Of a DNA stretch of 40,117 bases, positions 1-9,577 are shown piece by piece. Origin of the DNA: Vulcanimicrobiota bacterium (GTDB lineage Bacteria > Vulcanimicrobiota > Vulcanimicrobiia > Vulcanimicrobiales > Vulcanimicrobiaceae); the NCBI GenBank assembly GCA_019232905.1, contig JAFANA010000002.1:1-40117 (forward strand). The letters run 5' to 3'. The first letter of the stretch is position 1. The number at the start of each line of letters is the position of its first letter. Under the pieces are notes generated by a model. The model ran no database searches. It had not been told where the DNA came from and was given only the letters and a program-made list of their open reading frames with translations. The translations under genes were made by a program, and so were the position numbers.

Positions 1-37
1 CAAAAGCGCCAGCGGTAAAAATAACGCGGCGGACCAT
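1..37 (-). CDS. Possible 5' end of a secreted protein, cut by the window edge
   Basis: On the minus strand an ATG at 37 opens a frame reading MVRRVIFTAGAF that runs off the edge. A second ATG at 42, in another frame, reads MRWSAALFLPLALL. Either could begin a signal peptide, and the site lies about 20 bases downstream of the gcdH stop, so an operon partner is plausible. The frame from 37 uses commoner codons (CGC, GTC) than the one from 42 (AGA, TTA). No clear ribosome binding site is visible. With a dozen codons the call is weak. Confidence 0.2.
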   Translation of the reverse strand, partial: MVRRVIFTAGAF

Positions 38-56
38 CTCATGCCGCGTAACTACG

Positions 57-1253
57 CTACGTGAAGGCCGCGATCCCCGTGATTTGCTGCCCGATGACCA
101 GCGTGTGGACTTCGCTCGTACCCTCGTAGGTAAGGACCGACTCGAGATTGTTCATGTGGCGGATCACCGGATATTCCAGCGTGACGCCGTTAGCACCCAA
201 GATCGTTCGCGCTTCGCGGCAAATCGCGAGCGCCTCCCGCACGTTGTTCAGTTTTCCGAAGCTCACTTGGGACGGGTGCAGCGTGCCGTCGTCTTTCTTG
301 CGCCCGAGATGCAGCGCGAGCAGCGTGCCCTTACCCAACTCGAGCAGCATGTTCGCGAGCTTCTCCTGCGTGATTTGAAAACCGCCGATCGGGCGATCGA
401 ATTGCACGCGCGTCTTGGCGTAGTCGAGCGCGGTCTCATAACACGTCCGCGCCGCGCCCATCGAGCCCCAGATAATTCCGAAACGCGCTTCGTTCAAACT
501 CGATAGCGGACCGCTGAGGCCTTTGGCAAGCGGCAATTGCGCGCTCGACGGAAGCCGAACGTCTTGCAAGACCAGTTCGCTCGTGATCGACGCGCGCAGT
601 GAAATCTTCCGGTGAATGTCCGACGTCGTGAAACCCTTTGCGTCCTTGGGCACGAGGAAGCCGCGAATGCCGTCGTCAGTATTCGCCCACACGACCGCAA
701 CGTCGGCGATGGAGCCGTTCGTGATCCAGAGTTTCGTGCCGTTGAGAATCCAATCGTCGCCGTCACGCCGCGCGAAGGTGCGCATGCCGGCCGGATTGCT
801 GCCGAAATCCGGTTCGGTCAAACCGAAACATCCAATCAGCTCGCCGCGCGCCATGGGCGGAAGAAACTGGTGCTTCTGCTCCTCGCTGCCCCAGCGATAG
901 ATCGCATACATCGCAAGCGAACCTTGCACCGACGCGAAACTGCGCACGCCGGCGTCGCCCGCTTCCAACTCCATGCACGCAATACCATATGCAACGGCAC
1001 TCGCTCCCGGGCAGTCATAGCCTTGCAAGTGCATGCCGAGCAAGCCCAGCCGGCCGAGTTCGCGCCCAAGTTCGCGCGGCAGATAGCCTTCTTCGAACCA
1101 CTCGCCGATGTTCGGCAACACGCGATCGCGCACGAACGAACGGACCGTGTCGCGAATGAGCCGTTCTTCATCGGAAAGCAGCGCATCAATACCGAGAAAA
1201 TCAACGGCATCCGGCGGCGCAACCTTTTTCGCGTGATTCGAAATCGTCGTCAT
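57..1253 (-). CDS. gcdH: Glutaryl-CoA dehydrogenase-type acyl-CoA dehydrogenase
   Basis: A 398-residue FAD enzyme of the acyl-CoA dehydrogenase superfamily. Members of this branch oxidise and decarboxylate glutaryl-CoA to crotonyl-CoA in lysine, tryptophan and aromatic catabolism. The FAD/substrate signature GCFGLTEPDFGSNPAGM lies near residues 141-157, the WITNG motif near 175, and the catalytic base is expected to be Glu377 in YEGTSEVH, the position used by glutaryl-CoA dehydrogenases. Length matches the family and the ATG start gives a normal N-terminus. It is separated by 166 bases from the upstream SRPBCC gene. A link to the anthranilate-type genes at 31-40 kb is possible but only inferred. 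Another short dicarboxylyl-CoA substrate cannot be excluded. Confidence 0.88.
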   Translation of the reverse strand: MTTISNHAKKVAPPDAVDFLGIDALLSDEERLIRDTVRSFVRDRVLPNIGEWFEEGYLPRELGRELGRLGLLGMHLQGYDCPGASAVAYGIACMELEAGDAGVRSFASVQGSLAMYAIYRWGSEEQKHQFLPPMARGELIGCFGLTEPDFGSNPAGMRTFARRDGDDWILNGTKLWITNGSIADVAVVWANTDDGIRGFLVPKDAKGFTTSDIHRKISLRASITSELVLQDVRLPSSAQLPLAKGLSGPLSSLNEARFGIIWGSMGAARTCYETALDYAKTRVQFDRPIGGFQITQEKLANMLLELGKGTLLALHLGRKKDDGTLHPSQVSFGKLNNVREALAICREARTILGANGVTLEYPVIRHMNNLESVLTYEGTSEVHTLVIGQQITGIAAFT

Positions 1254-1419
1254 TTTATTTCTTTTCTAGCGCAGTTAGTCGCACATCGACTTGCGAAAAG
1301 CCCTCGTCTACGCGCTGCTCCTTCGAGAGTCGCTTGATCACTCATTGGCCGATTTTCCATTCGAGCGAGGATAGTCGCTCCCTATTGCTGATATGTCTCA
1401 GCGTTGTCGATTGACGATC

Positions 1420-1845
1420 TCACCTTTTCAGAACGCGAGTGAGTTTGTCGAAGAGTGCGTCGGTCGACCGGTCGAAAGAGTCTTCCCAACGGCGCCAGAG
1501 TAAGCGTCCGTCGGTGTCGCTGAGCGTCGCTTCGACTCGATATTCGAGGACGGTCTCTTTGCCTTCGCTCGAGAGATAGAAGCCATGCGTGCCTTCCACC
1601 CCATCATTGAGAATTCGCCAGACGATGCGTTCCTCGGGAACGACTTCGCTCAAAAGCGCATGGATGCCGAGATGCCATTCTTCCGTTCTCTCGGGCGTCA
1701 GCGGCCCGGGTGAACGCATGAACGGCTGCGACGCGAATGGCCAAATTTGATCGCCGGACGTACCCATCTCTTCGAGCAAGTGGAAGATCCGGCGCTTGGT
1801 ACCGTGGAACGTCCGCGTGCGCGATTCTTTGAGCTCGATTGGCAT
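1420..1845 (-). CDS. SRPBCC/START-like fold protein
   Basis: A 141-residue soluble protein with no signal peptide. Its pattern fits the SRPBCC (polyketide cyclase/START) ligand-binding fold: a first strand plus helix (residues 8-27), a run containing WHLGIHALLSEVVPEERIVW, alternating strands such as TVLEYRVEATLSDTD, and a long C-terminal helix (about 120-139). Such proteins bind hydrophobic ligands or act as small cyclases or stress proteins; no catalytic residue can be named. It starts 30 bases after the stop of the upstream methyltransferase on the same strand, so the two are probably co-transcribed. Function unknown. Confidence 0.65.
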   Translation of the reverse strand: MPIELKESRTRTFHGTKRRIFHLLEEMGTSGDQIWPFASQPFMRSPGPLTPERTEEWHLGIHALLSEVVPEERIVWRILNDGVEGTHGFYLSSEGKETVLEYRVEATLSDTDGRLLWRRWEDSFDRSTDALFDKLTRVLKR

Positions 1846-1875
1846 GGCTTCGCCTTCGAGGCTGCGTCCGCTACC

Positions 1876-2622
1876 TCATTCGCCGGGTGGTCTCTGGGCA
1901 AGGTAAGCATCCGTGACGTAGGTGAAAGCGCATTCCGACGGGCAGCGCTCGAAGAGCTCGCGAAATTCTCGTTCCATTGCTTCGTAAGCAGGGCCGTGTT
2001 GCGGCAGGTACGACGCGGAGCGAGCCAACCCGATCAGGTTTTCCCAATCCATCGGACGCCGATGCGACGCCGACACGACGTGCGGATCGATCCAGCCGTT
2101 TCGTCGCAAATCTTCCAGGACCGGGGTAGAGTCTCTGCCGCGACTGACGGCGCCTTTGCTCTCGTCGTACCGGTCGACGATCGCTTCGTATCCGTCCATA
2201 AAGGGATCGGATCGGCCGCGATGATTCCACACGGCCGCGAAGCGTCCGCCGGGCCGCAGAATACGCCGAGCCTCGCGCAGCACCGCATCGGGATCAAACC
2301 AGTGATACGCTTGAAATGCGGTGACGACGTCGACGCTTGCATCTTCGAGCATCGTTTGTTCGGCGCTCGCGTCGAGCGGAATGATTCCGTTGACGCCAAC
2401 GATTGCCAGACGCATTGCGGCATTCGGTTCCACCGCGAAAACGGTTGCGCCCGCATCGTGAAGCAGATGCGCTGAAATGCCCGTCCCCGCGCCGAGGTCG
2501 GCAACGACGGGCGAGGCGTATCCGTCGAGTATTGCGGCGATGATTTCTGCGGGATATGTCGGACGATAACGCGCATAGTCCGCGACACGGCTCGTAAAGC
2601 GCTGCTTCGAATCTTGGCTCAT
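1876..2622 (-). CDS. Class I SAM-dependent methyltransferase (Methyltransf_11 type)
   Basis: A 248-residue Rossmann-fold methyltransferase. SAM-binding motif I is VADLGAGTGIS (residues 40-50), followed by an acidic strand end FAVEPNAAMR, the post-II region DVVTAFQAYHWFD, and EARRILRPGGRFAAVWN (motif III). This arrangement is typical of Methyltransf_11 enzymes similar to those acting on small molecules or quinones. The substrate cannot be read from the sequence. The ATG start lies 27 bases from the divergent DyP gene, so both promoters must share or overlap this short spacer and the 5' coding ends. It probably forms a two-gene operon with the SRPBCC gene downstream. Confidence 0.85.
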   Translation of the reverse strand: MSQDSKQRFTSRVADYARYRPTYPAEIIAAILDGYASPVVADLGAGTGISAHLLHDAGATVFAVEPNAAMRLAIVGVNGIIPLDASAEQTMLEDASVDVVTAFQAYHWFDPDAVLREARRILRPGGRFAAVWNHRGRSDPFMDGYEAIVDRYDESKGAVSRGRDSTPVLEDLRRNGWIDPHVVSASHRRPMDWENLIGLARSASYLPQHGPAYEAMEREFRELFERCPSECAFTYVTDAYLAQRPPGE

Positions 2623-2649
2623 CGCCTACGTATTCTACTCGAGGAGGAT

Positions 2650-3570
2650 ATGGAAAACATGCATTCGCAGCCGGCGATCTTTGCACTCGGTGACGCCGCG
2701 TATATTTATCTCGAGTTCGCGCTGCTACCGAGTATCGAACCGCGCACGCTCATCGAAACGGTTGCAAACATTCACGAGCCGCGCACAACAGTCGGCGGCG
2801 TGAACTTTGCGGTGGGCGTTCGCCCGTCGCTCTGGCGCGCCCTCGCGCCTGACGCAACGCCGGCCGACGCGCGTGATTTCGATCGCCCGTATGTCGGTCC
2901 GGACGGATTTACGATGCCGGCAACGCAATGCGATCTATGGTTGTATTTGAGCGGCGCAACGTACGACATCGTCTGGGAGAGCGCGCGCGGTGCGATTGCC
3001 GCATTACGCAAGGTTGCGACGCTCGCCACCGACATCGACGGATGGTCATACAGGCACAGCCGCGATCTCACGGGCTTCGAAGACGGCACGGAAAATCCGA
3101 GTTTGATGGAGGCGCCCGACGTCGCGCTTGTGGCGGCGGGTGAGCCGGGCGAAGGCGCGAGCATTCTTCTCTTTCAAAAGTGGCGTCACGAAGAGACGTG
3201 GGAAGCCCTTAGCACGCAGCAACAAGAGCTCGTTATGGGCCGCACGAAAGCCAAGAGCATCGAATTTCCCGAAGATCGAATGCCGGGCGATTCGCACGTA
3301 TCCCGCGCGAAGGACATCGTCAACGGCGAAGAACGCGACATCTTCCGGCGCAACACACCGTATGGAAATGTACGTGAATTCGGGACCGTGTTCGTCGGAT
3401 TCAGCGCGCAGCAGTCGCGCCTCGATCGCATGTTGATGCGCATGGCGGGAATTGAAGGCGGCATTCGCGATGCCCTCACGCGTTACACGACACCGCTTAC
3501 CGGTGCGTACTACGTCATTCCATCGATCACGGCGTTGATGCGGTTCGCAACCGAGACCGGATCCGGCTAA
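2650..3570 (+). CDS. Dye-decolorizing (DyP-type) heme peroxidase
   Basis: About 306 residues. The DyP hallmark GFEDGTENP places the distal Asp at about residue 145, the proximal heme ligand is probably His216 (GDSHVSRA), and the distal Arg lies in IFRRNTPYG (about 233-234). The family uses peroxide to oxidise dyes and phenolics. There is no Tat or Sec signal, so the enzyme is probably cytoplasmic or encapsulated, although no encapsulin gene is present here. An upstream in-frame start at 2614 would overlap the divergent methyltransferase. The ATG at 2650, just after a GAGGAGG, is preferred; an ATG at 2659 is also possible. Its TAA overlaps the stop of the convergent DUF5654 gene by four bases. 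Confidence 0.93.
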   Translation: MENMHSQPAIFALGDAAYIYLEFALLPSIEPRTLIETVANIHEPRTTVGGVNFAVGVRPSLWRALAPDATPADARDFDRPYVGPDGFTMPATQCDLWLYLSGATYDIVWESARGAIAALRKVATLATDIDGWSYRHSRDLTGFEDGTENPSLMEAPDVALVAAGEPGEGASILLFQKWRHEETWEALSTQQQELVMGRTKAKSIEFPEDRMPGDSHVSRAKDIVNGEERDIFRRNTPYGNVREFGTVFVGFSAQQSRLDRMLMRMAGIEGGIRDALTRYTTPLTGAYYVIPSITALMRFATETGSG

Positions 3571-3803
3571 GCCTTCGGTCCGTCCTCACGTTCTGAGAGT
3601 TTCGCGAGATTCTGAACGACCAGAATGGCGACGATCGTGATAATCACCGCGTAGATGAACTCGGCCCAAACGCCGCTTCCCGCTTTCAAAAAGAGCGCGA
3701 TGAAGTCGGAAATGAATTTATTCCACGCTCCCGCCGCAATGAGACCGAAGGCGACGGTTGCAAGCGATATCATCGTCCCAATATAGGTCGGCTTGACTTC
3801 CAT
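3567..3803 (-). CDS. DUF5654-like small membrane protein
   Basis: A 78-residue protein with two predicted membrane helices (about 8-28 and 47-66) joined by an amphipathic segment (AWNKFISDFIALFLK) and a charged C-terminus. The N-terminal pattern GLIAAGAWNKFI matches what I recall of DUF5654 proteins. Function unknown. An AGGAG lies six bases before the ATG and a promoter-like pair lies upstream at 3818-3846. The stop overlaps the convergent peroxidase stop. Confidence 0.7.
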   Translation of the reverse strand: MEVKPTYIGTMISLATVAFGLIAAGAWNKFISDFIALFLKAGSGVWAEFIYAVIITIVAILVVQNLAKLSEREDGPKA

Positions 3804-3817
3804 TGAGTGCTCCTATC

Positions 3818-3846
3818 GTTTTAGATTGGATTAATCTCGAATTCAA
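3818..3846 (-). promoter_or_regulatory. Putative promoter of the DUF5654 gene
   Basis: On the minus strand, TTGAAT (3846-3841) and TAAAAC (3823-3818) are separated by 17 bases, each matching the sigma-70 consensus at four of six positions. It lies between the str-operon terminator and the DUF5654 start, which needs its own promoter after that terminator. Prediction only. Confidence 0.4.
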
Positions 3847-3847
3847 T

Positions 3848-3878
3848 AAAAAAGCCCGAAGCTGCTAAGCTTCGGGCT
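3848..3878 (-). terminator. Rho-independent terminator of the str operon
   Basis: A perfect 11-bp stem (AGCCCGAAGCT, 3853-3863, pairing with 3868-3878) with a four-base GCTA loop. On the minus strand it is followed by TTTTTT. It ends transcription coming from rpsJ. Confidence 0.9.
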
Positions 3879-3892
3879 ATGTTCTTGAGGCG

Positions 3893-3953
3893 ATCCTTCG
3901 ACTCCGGCGCTACGCCCCGGAGCCTGTCCTGAGCGCAGTCGAAGGGCTCAGGA
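3893..3953. repeat. REP-like palindromic intergenic element
   Basis: A compact set of nested inverted repeats: CCTTCGACT (3895-3903) with AGTCGAAGG (3937-3945), CTCCGG (3902-3907) with CCGGAG (3917-3922), and TCCTGAGC (3927-3934) with GCTCAGGA (3946-3953). It sits directly after the rpsJ stop. A 20-base core (3927-3946) recurs at 8302-8321 with two differences. This CCTGAGCG/AGTCGAAGG type of repeat is widespread in environmental bacterial genomes. It may have been mobilised by a REP-associated transposase elsewhere. Confidence 0.75.
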
Positions 3954-3958
3954 TGACA

Positions 3959-4267
3959 CTAGGCCTTGAGTTCGATGTCGACGCCGGCCGGCAGATCGAG
4001 ATGCATGAGCGCATCCATCGTCTTCGGCGACGCTTGGAGGATATCGATGAGACGCTTGTGCGTGCGCATTTCGAAGTGCTCGCGCGACTTCTTGTCGTTG
4101 TTCGTCGAGCGCTGCACGCACCACCGGTTGATCTCGGTGGGCAGCGGGACGGGGCCGCTGACAAACGCGCCCGTGCGCTTCGCCGTCTCGACGATACGCT
4201 CGGCGCTTTGATCCAGCACCTTATGATCAAACGCTTTCAAGCGAATGCGAATTTTTTGCTTAGCCAT
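3959..4267 (-). CDS. rpsJ: 30S ribosomal protein S10
   Basis: 102 residues, full length for S10, a component of the 30S head that also works in transcription antitermination with NusB. Recognisable segments are [15 protein letters not shown] at the N-terminus, GPVPLPT, and the loop region [13 protein letters not shown]. It is the last gene of the str operon, 97 bases after tuf. The usual S10-operon followers (rplC, rplD and so on) are absent: a repeat element, a terminator and an unrelated gene come next. Confidence 0.98.
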   Translation of the reverse strand: MAKQKIRIRLKAFDHKVLDQSAERIVETAKRTGAFVSGPVPLPTEINRWCVQRSTNNDKKSREHFEMRTHKRLIDILQASPKTMDALMHLDLPAGVDIELKA

Positions 4268-4309
4268 CTCTATCTCTATCCTAAATTTTCAAAGAACGAA
4301 CTCAAGGAA

Positions 4310-4350
4310 GCTGCTCCGAGCAGCAAGGGGCAGTCTATCACGACTGCCCC
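4310..4350 (-). other. Tandem hairpins between tuf and rpsJ
   Basis: Reading the minus strand, a 9-bp stem GGGGCAGTC/GACTGCCCC (4327-4335 with 4342-4350, six-base loop) is followed at once by GCTGCT/AGCAGC (4310-4315 with 4319-4324, three-base loop). Neither is followed by a T-run. They are more likely mRNA-stability or partial attenuation structures than full terminators. Confidence 0.5.
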
Positions 4351-4364
4351 GCCGTTGTCTATTG

Positions 4365-5564
<1,200 letters not shown>

Positions 5565-5678
5565 TTTAGTTTATGTTTTCCTCGTCTAATTAATCCGTCG
5601 ATGAGTCTCGACGGCGTTCGCTATGTTTTAAATAACTCAGCTTATGCCGCCGAGTGGTTAGTTTGTAATCCGTGAGGA

Positions 5679-7781
5679 TTACGCTGGAGCACCCTTCTTG
5701 CCGGCCGATTTGGCGATGATTTCCTCTTCGACCATCTTCGGAGCTTTCTCGTAATGAGAGAACTCCATCGTGTACGTTGCACGACCTTGCGTTGCAGAAC
5801 GCATATCGGTTGCGTACCCGAACATTTCCGAAAGCGGAACGTTCGCAGTAATGACCTGCGCGCCGCCCGGCGCTTCTTCCGTCGCCTGAATCATGCCGCG
5901 GCGACGATTCAAGTCGCCGGTGATTGCGCCCATGTAATCTTTGGGCGTCGTCACTTCGACCTTCATGATCGGCTCGAGCAGAATCGGACCTGCTGCGCGA
6001 TTGGCTTCTTTCCAGCCCATCGACGCTGCAATCTTAAACGCCATTTCCGACGAGTCGACGTCATGATACGAACCGTCGAACGCCGTCGCTTTGAAATCGA
6101 GAACCGGGAAGCCGGCGAGGACGCCGTTTGCCGCTGATTCTTCGATGCCTTGCTGCACGGCCTTCGCGTATTCTTTGGGAACCGCGCCGCCGACGATCTT
6201 CCATTCGAAGACGAATCCGGATCCCGGCTCGCCCGGCTCGACCTTGATCCACACATCGCCGTACTGACCCTTACCGCCGGATTGACGGACAAATTTGCCC
6301 TGCTTCTCAACGGTCTTGGTGATCGCTTCTTTGTACGCGACCTGCGGCTTGCCGACGTTCGCTTCAACTTTGAATTCGCGACGCAGACGGTCGACGATGA
6401 TTTCCAAGTGAAGCTCGCCCATGCCGCCGATGATCGTCTGTTGCGTCTCTTCATCAGTGCGCATGCGGAACGTCGGATCTTCCTGCGCGAGACGCGCGAG
6501 ACCCTTACCGAGCTGATCCTGGTCCGCCTTCGACTTCGGCTCGATCGCCTGGAAGATGACGGGTTCCGGGAACGTGATCGATTCGAGCACGATTGGATTC
6601 TTTTCGTCGCACAGCGTGTCGCCGGTACGCGTGTCGGTCAAGCCGACCGCCGCCGCGATATCGCCCGCGCCGATCGAATCGATGTCCTCGCGATGGTTCG
6701 CATGCATACGAAGGATACGGCCGATACGCTCTTTCTTACCCGAACGTGAATTGTACACGTACGAGCCTTTGTTGAGCGTTCCCGAATAGACGCGGAAGTA
6801 CGTCAGGTTGCCGTACGGATCGGTCGCGATCTTGAACGCAAGCGCGCTGAACGGCTCGTTGTCGTCCGGCTTACGGACGAGTTCCTTACCGTCTTCGTCG
6901 GAACCGACGATCGGCTTCGCGTCGAGCGGTGACGGCAGATACTCGACGATCGCATCGAGCAACGGCTGTACGCCCTTGTTCTTGAATGCGGAGCCGCAGA
7001 GCATCGGAAGCACCGTGCCGGCGATCGTCGCTTTACGCAACGCCGTCTGCATGCGCTCGACCGGCAGATCTTTGCCTTCGAAGAACATCTCGAGCAGCTC
7101 GTCGTCTTGCTCGGCGATTGCTTCGACGAGTTCTTGACGCCACTTGTCGGCAAGCGCCTTCAACTCACCGTCAGCATCGGTGACCGGAACTTGTTCCATC
7201 GTCGAACCGAGGTCATCGGTATAGACGATCTTCTTCATGGTGAAGAGATCGACGACGCCCTTGAAGTTGTCCTCAGCACCGATCGGCACTTGCACCGGAA
7301 CGGCGCGCGCACCGAGACGCTCGCGGATCTTTTCAACGACGTTGAAGAAATCGGCGCCCATGCGGTCCATCTTGTTGACGAAGATGATGCGCGGGACTTT
7401 GTACTTGTTCGCCTGACGCCAAACGGTCTCGGACTGCGGCTGAACAGCAGCGACCGAGTCAAACAGCGCAACGAGTCCATCGAGGACGCGAAGCGAACGC
7501 TCGACCTCGACCGTGAAGTCCACGTGGCCAGGCGTATCGATGATATTGATCCGGTGTTCGCGCCACGTCGCAGCGGTTGCCGCCGACGTGATCGTGATGC
7601 CGCGCTCTTGCTCCTGAACCATCCAGTCCATGGTCGCGGCGCCATCGTGCACTTCACCGATCTTATGGACGCGTCCGGTATAGAACAGGATGCGTTCCGT
7701 GCAGGTCGTCTTACCAGCATCGATGTGTGCAGCGATGCCGATATTACGTGTTTTCTCGAGGGAGAATTCTCTGGTTGCCAA
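5679..7781 (-). CDS. fusA: Elongation factor G
   Basis: 700 residues, full length. This translocase GTPase moves tRNA-mRNA on the ribosome and acts in ribosome recycling. G1 AHIDAGKTT, switch [12 protein letters not shown]3 DTPGHVDF and G4 NKMDR are intact. Domain II ([23 protein letters not shown]), domain IV ([17 protein letters not shown]) and the C-terminal domain V ([25 protein letters not shown]) follow in order. The start is a TTG: the codon before GCAACCAGAGAA is TTG at 7781-7779, and the resulting N-terminus ([16 protein letters not shown]) aligns with normal EF-G starts. The nearest purine-rich stretch (AGAGA) is weak and about ten bases upstream. It lies 24 bases after rpsG. Confidence 0.99.
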   Translation of the reverse strand: MATREFSLEKTRNIGIAAHIDAGKTTCTERILFYTGRVHKIGEVHDGAATMDWMVQEQERGITITSAATAATWREHRINIIDTPGHVDFTVEVERSLRVLDGLVALFDSVAAVQPQSETVWRQANKYKVPRIIFVNKMDRMGADFFNVVEKIRERLGARAVPVQVPIGAEDNFKGVVDLFTMKKIVYTDDLGSTMEQVPVTDADGELKALADKWRQELVEAIAEQDDELLEMFFEGKDLPVERMQTALRKATIAGTVLPMLCGSAFKNKGVQPLLDAIVEYLPSPLDAKPIVGSDEDGKELVRKPDDNEPFSALAFKIATDPYGNLTYFRVYSGTLNKGSYVYNSRSGKKERIGRILRMHANHREDIDSIGAGDIAAAVGLTDTRTGDTLCDEKNPIVLESITFPEPVIFQAIEPKSKADQDQLGKGLARLAQEDPTFRMRTDEETQQTIIGGMGELHLEIIVDRLRREFKVEANVGKPQVAYKEAITKTVEKQGKFVRQSGGKGQYGDVWIKVEPGEPGSGFVFEWKIVGGAVPKEYAKAVQQGIEESAANGVLAGFPVLDFKATAFDGSYHDVDSSEMAFKIAASMGWKEANRAAGPILLEPIMKVEVTTPKDYMGAITGDLNRRRGMIQATEEAPGGAQVITANVPLSEMFGYATDMRSATQGRATYTMEFSHYEKAPKMVEEEIIAKSAGKKGAPA

Positions 7782-7805
7782 GTTAAAAAATCTCTGGGGC
7801 TTGAA

Positions 7806-8276
7806 TTACCAACGGTAGTGGGCGAAAGCTTTATTCGCTTCAGCCATTTTGTGCGTGTCTTCGCGCTTCTTGATCGTCGCGCCGGTGTTGTTCGACGCGT
7901 CCATCAGCTCGCCGGCCAACTTCTCTTCGAAGGAACGGCCGCCGCGCGAACGCGCGAAACCGATCAGCCAGCGCATCGCCATCGCCTGACGGCGGTCCGG
8001 ACGGACTTCCATCGGCACCTGGTACGTCGCGCCGCCGACGCGGCGCGGGCGCACTTCTACGAGCGGCATCGCATTCGAAAGCGCTTGTTGGAACACTTCG
8101 TACGGATCCCGTCCGGTCTTCTCGGCGATGATGTCGAGCGCACCGTACGTGACCTGTTCGGCCGTCGACTTCTTGCCGTCGAGCATCACCTTGTTGATGA
8201 AGCGCGACAAAATCTTCGAGTTGTACTTCGGATCGGGCAGAATCTGCCGCTTGGGTGCCGGACCTTTACGAGGCAT
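7806..8276 (-). CDS. rpsG: 30S ribosomal protein S7
   Basis: 156 residues, the usual length. S7 nucleates assembly of the 30S head and contacts E-site tRNA. The N-terminal [10 protein letters not shown], the segment [17 protein letters not shown] and the beta-hairpin region [21 protein letters not shown] are characteristic, and the C-terminal [15 protein letters not shown] is complete. The ATG start is clear. The 47 bases separating it from rpsL contain a short repeat core. Confidence 0.99.
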   Translation of the reverse strand: MPRKGPAPKRQILPDPKYNSKILSRFINKVMLDGKKSTAEQVTYGALDIIAEKTGRDPYEVFQQALSNAMPLVEVRPRRVGGATYQVPMEVRPDRRQAMAMRWLIGFARSRGGRSFEEKLAGELMDASNNTGATIKKREDTHKMAEANKAFAHYRW

Positions 8277-8301
8277 TGCTGTTCTAGACTTTCCTTTTTA
8301 A

Positions 8302-8321
8302 TCCTGAGCGAAGTCGAAGGA
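8302..8321. repeat. Second copy of the REP-like core
   Basis: A 20-base unit matching 3927-3946 at 18 of 20 positions, lying just two bases beyond the rpsL stop and within the rpsL-rpsG spacer. It lacks the extra nested arms of the longer copy. It sits inside a highly expressed operon, so it is transcribed. Confidence 0.7.
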
Positions 8322-8323
8322 CG

Positions 8324-8764
8324 TTATTTCTTTGTTACGCGCTTGGCGCCGTATTTCGAGCGCCCTTGCTTGCGGTTTGCCGTGCCGGCGGTATCGAGCG
8401 TGCCGCGAATGATGTGGTAGCGGACGCCCGGCAGATCCTTGACGCGGCCGCCGCGTACGAGCACCACCGAGTGCTCTTGCAGGTTGTGGCCGATGCCAGG
8501 GATGTAGGCCGTGACCTCTTCACCATTGGTCAAACGGACACGGGCAACTTTACGGAGGGCCGAGTTCGGCTTCTTCGGCGTCACGGTCTTCACTTGCGTG
8601 CAGACACCGCGACGCTGCGGGTTGCCTTTTACTTCAAACGACCGCGTCGGAAGATCCGGATGGCCCGGCTTGGGTCCGGTGAGAATCACGCGGAACGCGC
8701 GGGTCTTGACCTTCTTCTCCGTCTTCGCCCGGCCCTTACGGACCAGCTGGTTAATGGTAGGCAA
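8324..8764 (-). CDS. rpsL: 30S ribosomal protein S12 with an N-terminal-region insertion
   Basis: 146 residues against about 124 in E. coli. S12 monitors decoding at the A site. [11 protein letters not shown] at the start, [20 protein letters not shown] and [16 protein letters not shown] are intact. The lysines linked to streptomycin response (K64/K65 region and K109) and the methylthiolation-site Asp (D110) are wild type. Relative to E. coli about 21 residues are inserted around residues 24-46 ([16 protein letters not shown] and following) before NPQRRGVCT. Start is TTG at 8764-8762 with GGGAG six bases upstream; no ATG gives the conserved N-terminus. First gene of the str operon, driven by the promoter at 8839-8867. 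Confidence 0.98.
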   Translation of the reverse strand: MPTINQLVRKGRAKTEKKVKTRAFRVILTGPKPGHPDLPTRSFEVKGNPQRRGVCTQVKTVTPKKPNSALRKVARVRLTNGEEVTAYIPGIGHNLQEHSVVLVRGGRVKDLPGVRYHIIRGTLDTAGTANRKQGRSKYGAKRVTKK

Positions 8765-8838
8765 AAAATACTCCCAAATCTACGCTTCTACAACACACAC
8801 AAAGTCGGCCGCACCGACGGGTGGGCCTGAACTACGGC

Positions 8839-8867
8839 AGTATAGCAGGGAGGATGGGGCGCGTCAA
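8839..8867 (-). promoter_or_regulatory. Sigma-70 type promoter of the str operon
   Basis: Minus strand TTGACG (8867-8862), a 17-base spacer and TATACT (8844-8839). Transcription should start near 8832, giving a leader of about 70 bases before the rpsL TTG. The -35 box contains the TGA stop (8866-8864) of the upstream secreted-protein gene. Confidence 0.8.
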
Positions 8868-9577
8868 TGTGAAGATTGGCCGCTCCGTGGGGCCATCGAA
8901 TCGGACAGAAGTTTGAGCTCGACGTTCATGTCGCCCTGCTCGCCCGAACGCTGAGTCGAAGCGGCGACTTTTATATAGTCGGGCACTTCGTATGCTGTAT
9001 CGTAGACGAGCGAGCCCTGCGTTGTGGCAACGTACCCGCCGCCTTTTTCGATGCGGTCGATGTGCATGGTGAGCAGATCTCCATCCTTCTTCGTCACCGT
9101 GAAGTCGTTGTCGATCTGCACGCCTTTGTCGTGAATCACGGGCGACGTATGCCAGTGGCCGGACGAATCGACGCGTGACGGTTCGTAGAAGTACCGGCCG
9201 AAATACGTCAGCAACACCGTCTCTGTGCTGGTCGCGCCGATATTTTGATCGCACACGACATCCTCGGTGCGTCCATAAATCGCGCAGCGAAGCGTCTGCA
9301 ACGGATGCAGCTCGCGATCGATGTTTTGCGTGACGTCCACGAGCAGGCCGTCGTCGGGCGTCGCCTTCACGACGTCGACGCGAACCGTGCCCGTCCCGCC
9401 GGTCGTCCCGGATCCACCGTTTTCGGTGACCATCCCGCCCTGAATGCTCGGTGCGCCGAAAAACCCGCGCGCGTCCATCGAGTACCGGTAGACGACGGTA
9501 CGAAGCGGCGTGTCCGCGTGCACGGCGACCGGTGCAAGCGCAAAAAGCACGGCAAGGACCAAGAAGACGCGCTTCAT
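8864..9577 (-). CDS. Secreted protein of unknown function, downstream tandem paralogue
   Basis: 237 residues with a clear Sec signal peptide (MKRVFLVLAVLFALAPVAVHA, cleavage near residue 21). The mature part is predicted mostly beta: LRTVVYRYSMDARGFFG, a Gly/Ser/Thr-rich linker (GGSGTTGGTGT), VRVDVVKATPDDGLLVDVTQNIDRE, two cysteines in LRCAIYGRTEDVVCDQN that could form a disulfide, and LKLLSDSMAP near the end. It is clearly homologous to the gene just upstream, with which it overlaps by ATGA (translational coupling). No known family is recognised. Export suggests a periplasmic or surface role. Confidence 0.75.
   Translation of the reverse strand: MKRVFLVLAVLFALAPVAVHADTPLRTVVYRYSMDARGFFGAPSIQGGMVTENGGSGTTGGTGTVRVDVVKATPDDGLLVDVTQNIDRELHPLQTLRCAIYGRTEDVVCDQNIGATSTETVLLTYFGRYFYEPSRVDSSGHWHTSPVIHDKGVQIDNDFTVTKKDGDLLTMHIDRIEKGGGYVATTQGSLVYDTAYEVPDYIKVAASTQRSGEQGDMNVELKLLSDSMAPRSGQSSH

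Noticed and set aside
5595-5614. Hairpin between fusA and tuf as a terminator
   Set aside because: A 7-bp stem (CCGTCGA/TCGACGG) without a T-run; tuf is expected to be co-transcribed.
7107-8420. 437-codon open frame antisense to fusA, rpsG and rpsL
   Set aside because: Crosses three conserved genes and intergenic spacers on the opposite strand; a GC-rich shadow.
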